A stretch of DNA of 6,815 nucleotides from assembly GCA_021741085.1 (NCBI GenBank), contig JAIOYM010000056.1, positions 1 to 6,815 of the forward strand. Reading direction: 5' to 3'. The stretch is from Rickettsiaceae bacterium. Its GTDB lineage: Bacteria; Pseudomonadota; Alphaproteobacteria; Rickettsiales; Rickettsiaceae. This document shows, piece by piece, positions 6,761-6,815 of this stretch. How positions within the stretch are numbered: the first letter of the stretch is position 1; every line of letters starts with the position of its first letter. The translations under genes were made by a program, and so were the position numbers. The notes beneath the pieces were generated by a model, which made no database searches, was not told the origin of the DNA, and worked only from the letters and a program-made list of their open reading frames with translations.

Positions 6761-6804
6761 TGGATCACCACGCTCGCATCGCTTCGCTCACGGCTCGTGA
6801 TGAC
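6761..6804 (-). repeat. Palindromic repeat core, copy D, inverted, with a changed stem
   Basis: Read on the minus strand it has the same frame as copies B and C: gtc, arm atcac, gag, a 22-nt centre, gtg, arm gtgat, cca. The arms (plus strand 6764-6768 and 6797-6801) pair perfectly but differ from the attgc/gcaat arms at three positions on each side, all compensatory. The centre is longer and rich in gcg/cgc words. It lies near the window edge, so its right context is not visible. Confidence 0.65.
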
Positions 6805-6815
6805 ACACACCTAAG

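Noticed and set aside
6585..6800. A 71-codon plus-strand open frame in the right-hand intergenic region
   Set aside because: It consists almost wholly of repeat copies B, C and D, the repeated units give the repeated peptide W-Q-S-R, and there is no ribosome site or domain.
6557..6804. CRISPR array
   Set aside because: Only two direct copies about 96 bp apart plus an inverted one, with conserved flanks and no constant repeat alternating with unique spacers; no cas gene nearby.
6350..6815. tRNA or other structured RNA gene
   Set aside because: No cloverleaf, TTC-type arm or CCA-proximal pattern was found; the only folds are the short repeat hairpins.
6379..6815. Insertion sequence
   Set aside because: No transposase fragment and no terminal inverted repeats bounding a gene; the palindromes are small stand-alone repeats.

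Overview
The window looks like chromosomal DNA from a low-GC alphaproteobacterium of the Rickettsiales type (an intracellular bacterium or protist endosymbiont). The evidence is the strong A+T bias in coding and non-coding DNA, weak Shine-Dalgarno sites, a very large single-chain NAD-glutamate dehydrogenase, and intergenic palindromic repeats with the 'tcattgcgag ... gtggcaatcca' theme I associate with Rickettsia-like genomes. The assignment is by recognition only; no search was run.

Layout. (1) 1-4268, plus strand: the body and C-terminus of an NAD-specific glutamate dehydrogenase of the large ~1,600-residue class; its N-terminus lies before the window. (2) 4281-4335: a terminator hairpin in a 78-bp convergent gap, with its T-tract on the minus strand. 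(3) 4347-4754, minus: a four-helix DUF2177 membrane protein. (4) 4833-5521, minus: two genes overlapping by ATGA, a HEPN protein (HI0074/HepT type) followed by a minimal nucleotidyltransferase (MNT, MntA type). Both key motifs are intact: R-X4-H-X-Y in HepT and G-S-X10-D-X-D in MntA. (5) 5606-6349, plus: a class II aldolase/adducin-family protein, divergent from hepT across an 84-bp gap. (6) 6350-6815: no credible gene, but four short hairpin repeats, two of them in a ~96-bp tandem duplication.

The genes do not form one pathway. The glutamate dehydrogenase would feed glutamate carbon into the TCA cycle as 2-oxoglutarate. The aldolase-like protein and the DUF2177 protein have no assignable substrate. 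The HepT/MntA pair is a self-contained toxin-antitoxin module placed between housekeeping genes.

The points most worth a second look are this apparently intact module and the repeat family in the right-hand 430 bp, whose outer stem changes sequence between copies while keeping its base pairing. I saw no clearly undescribed multi-gene system.
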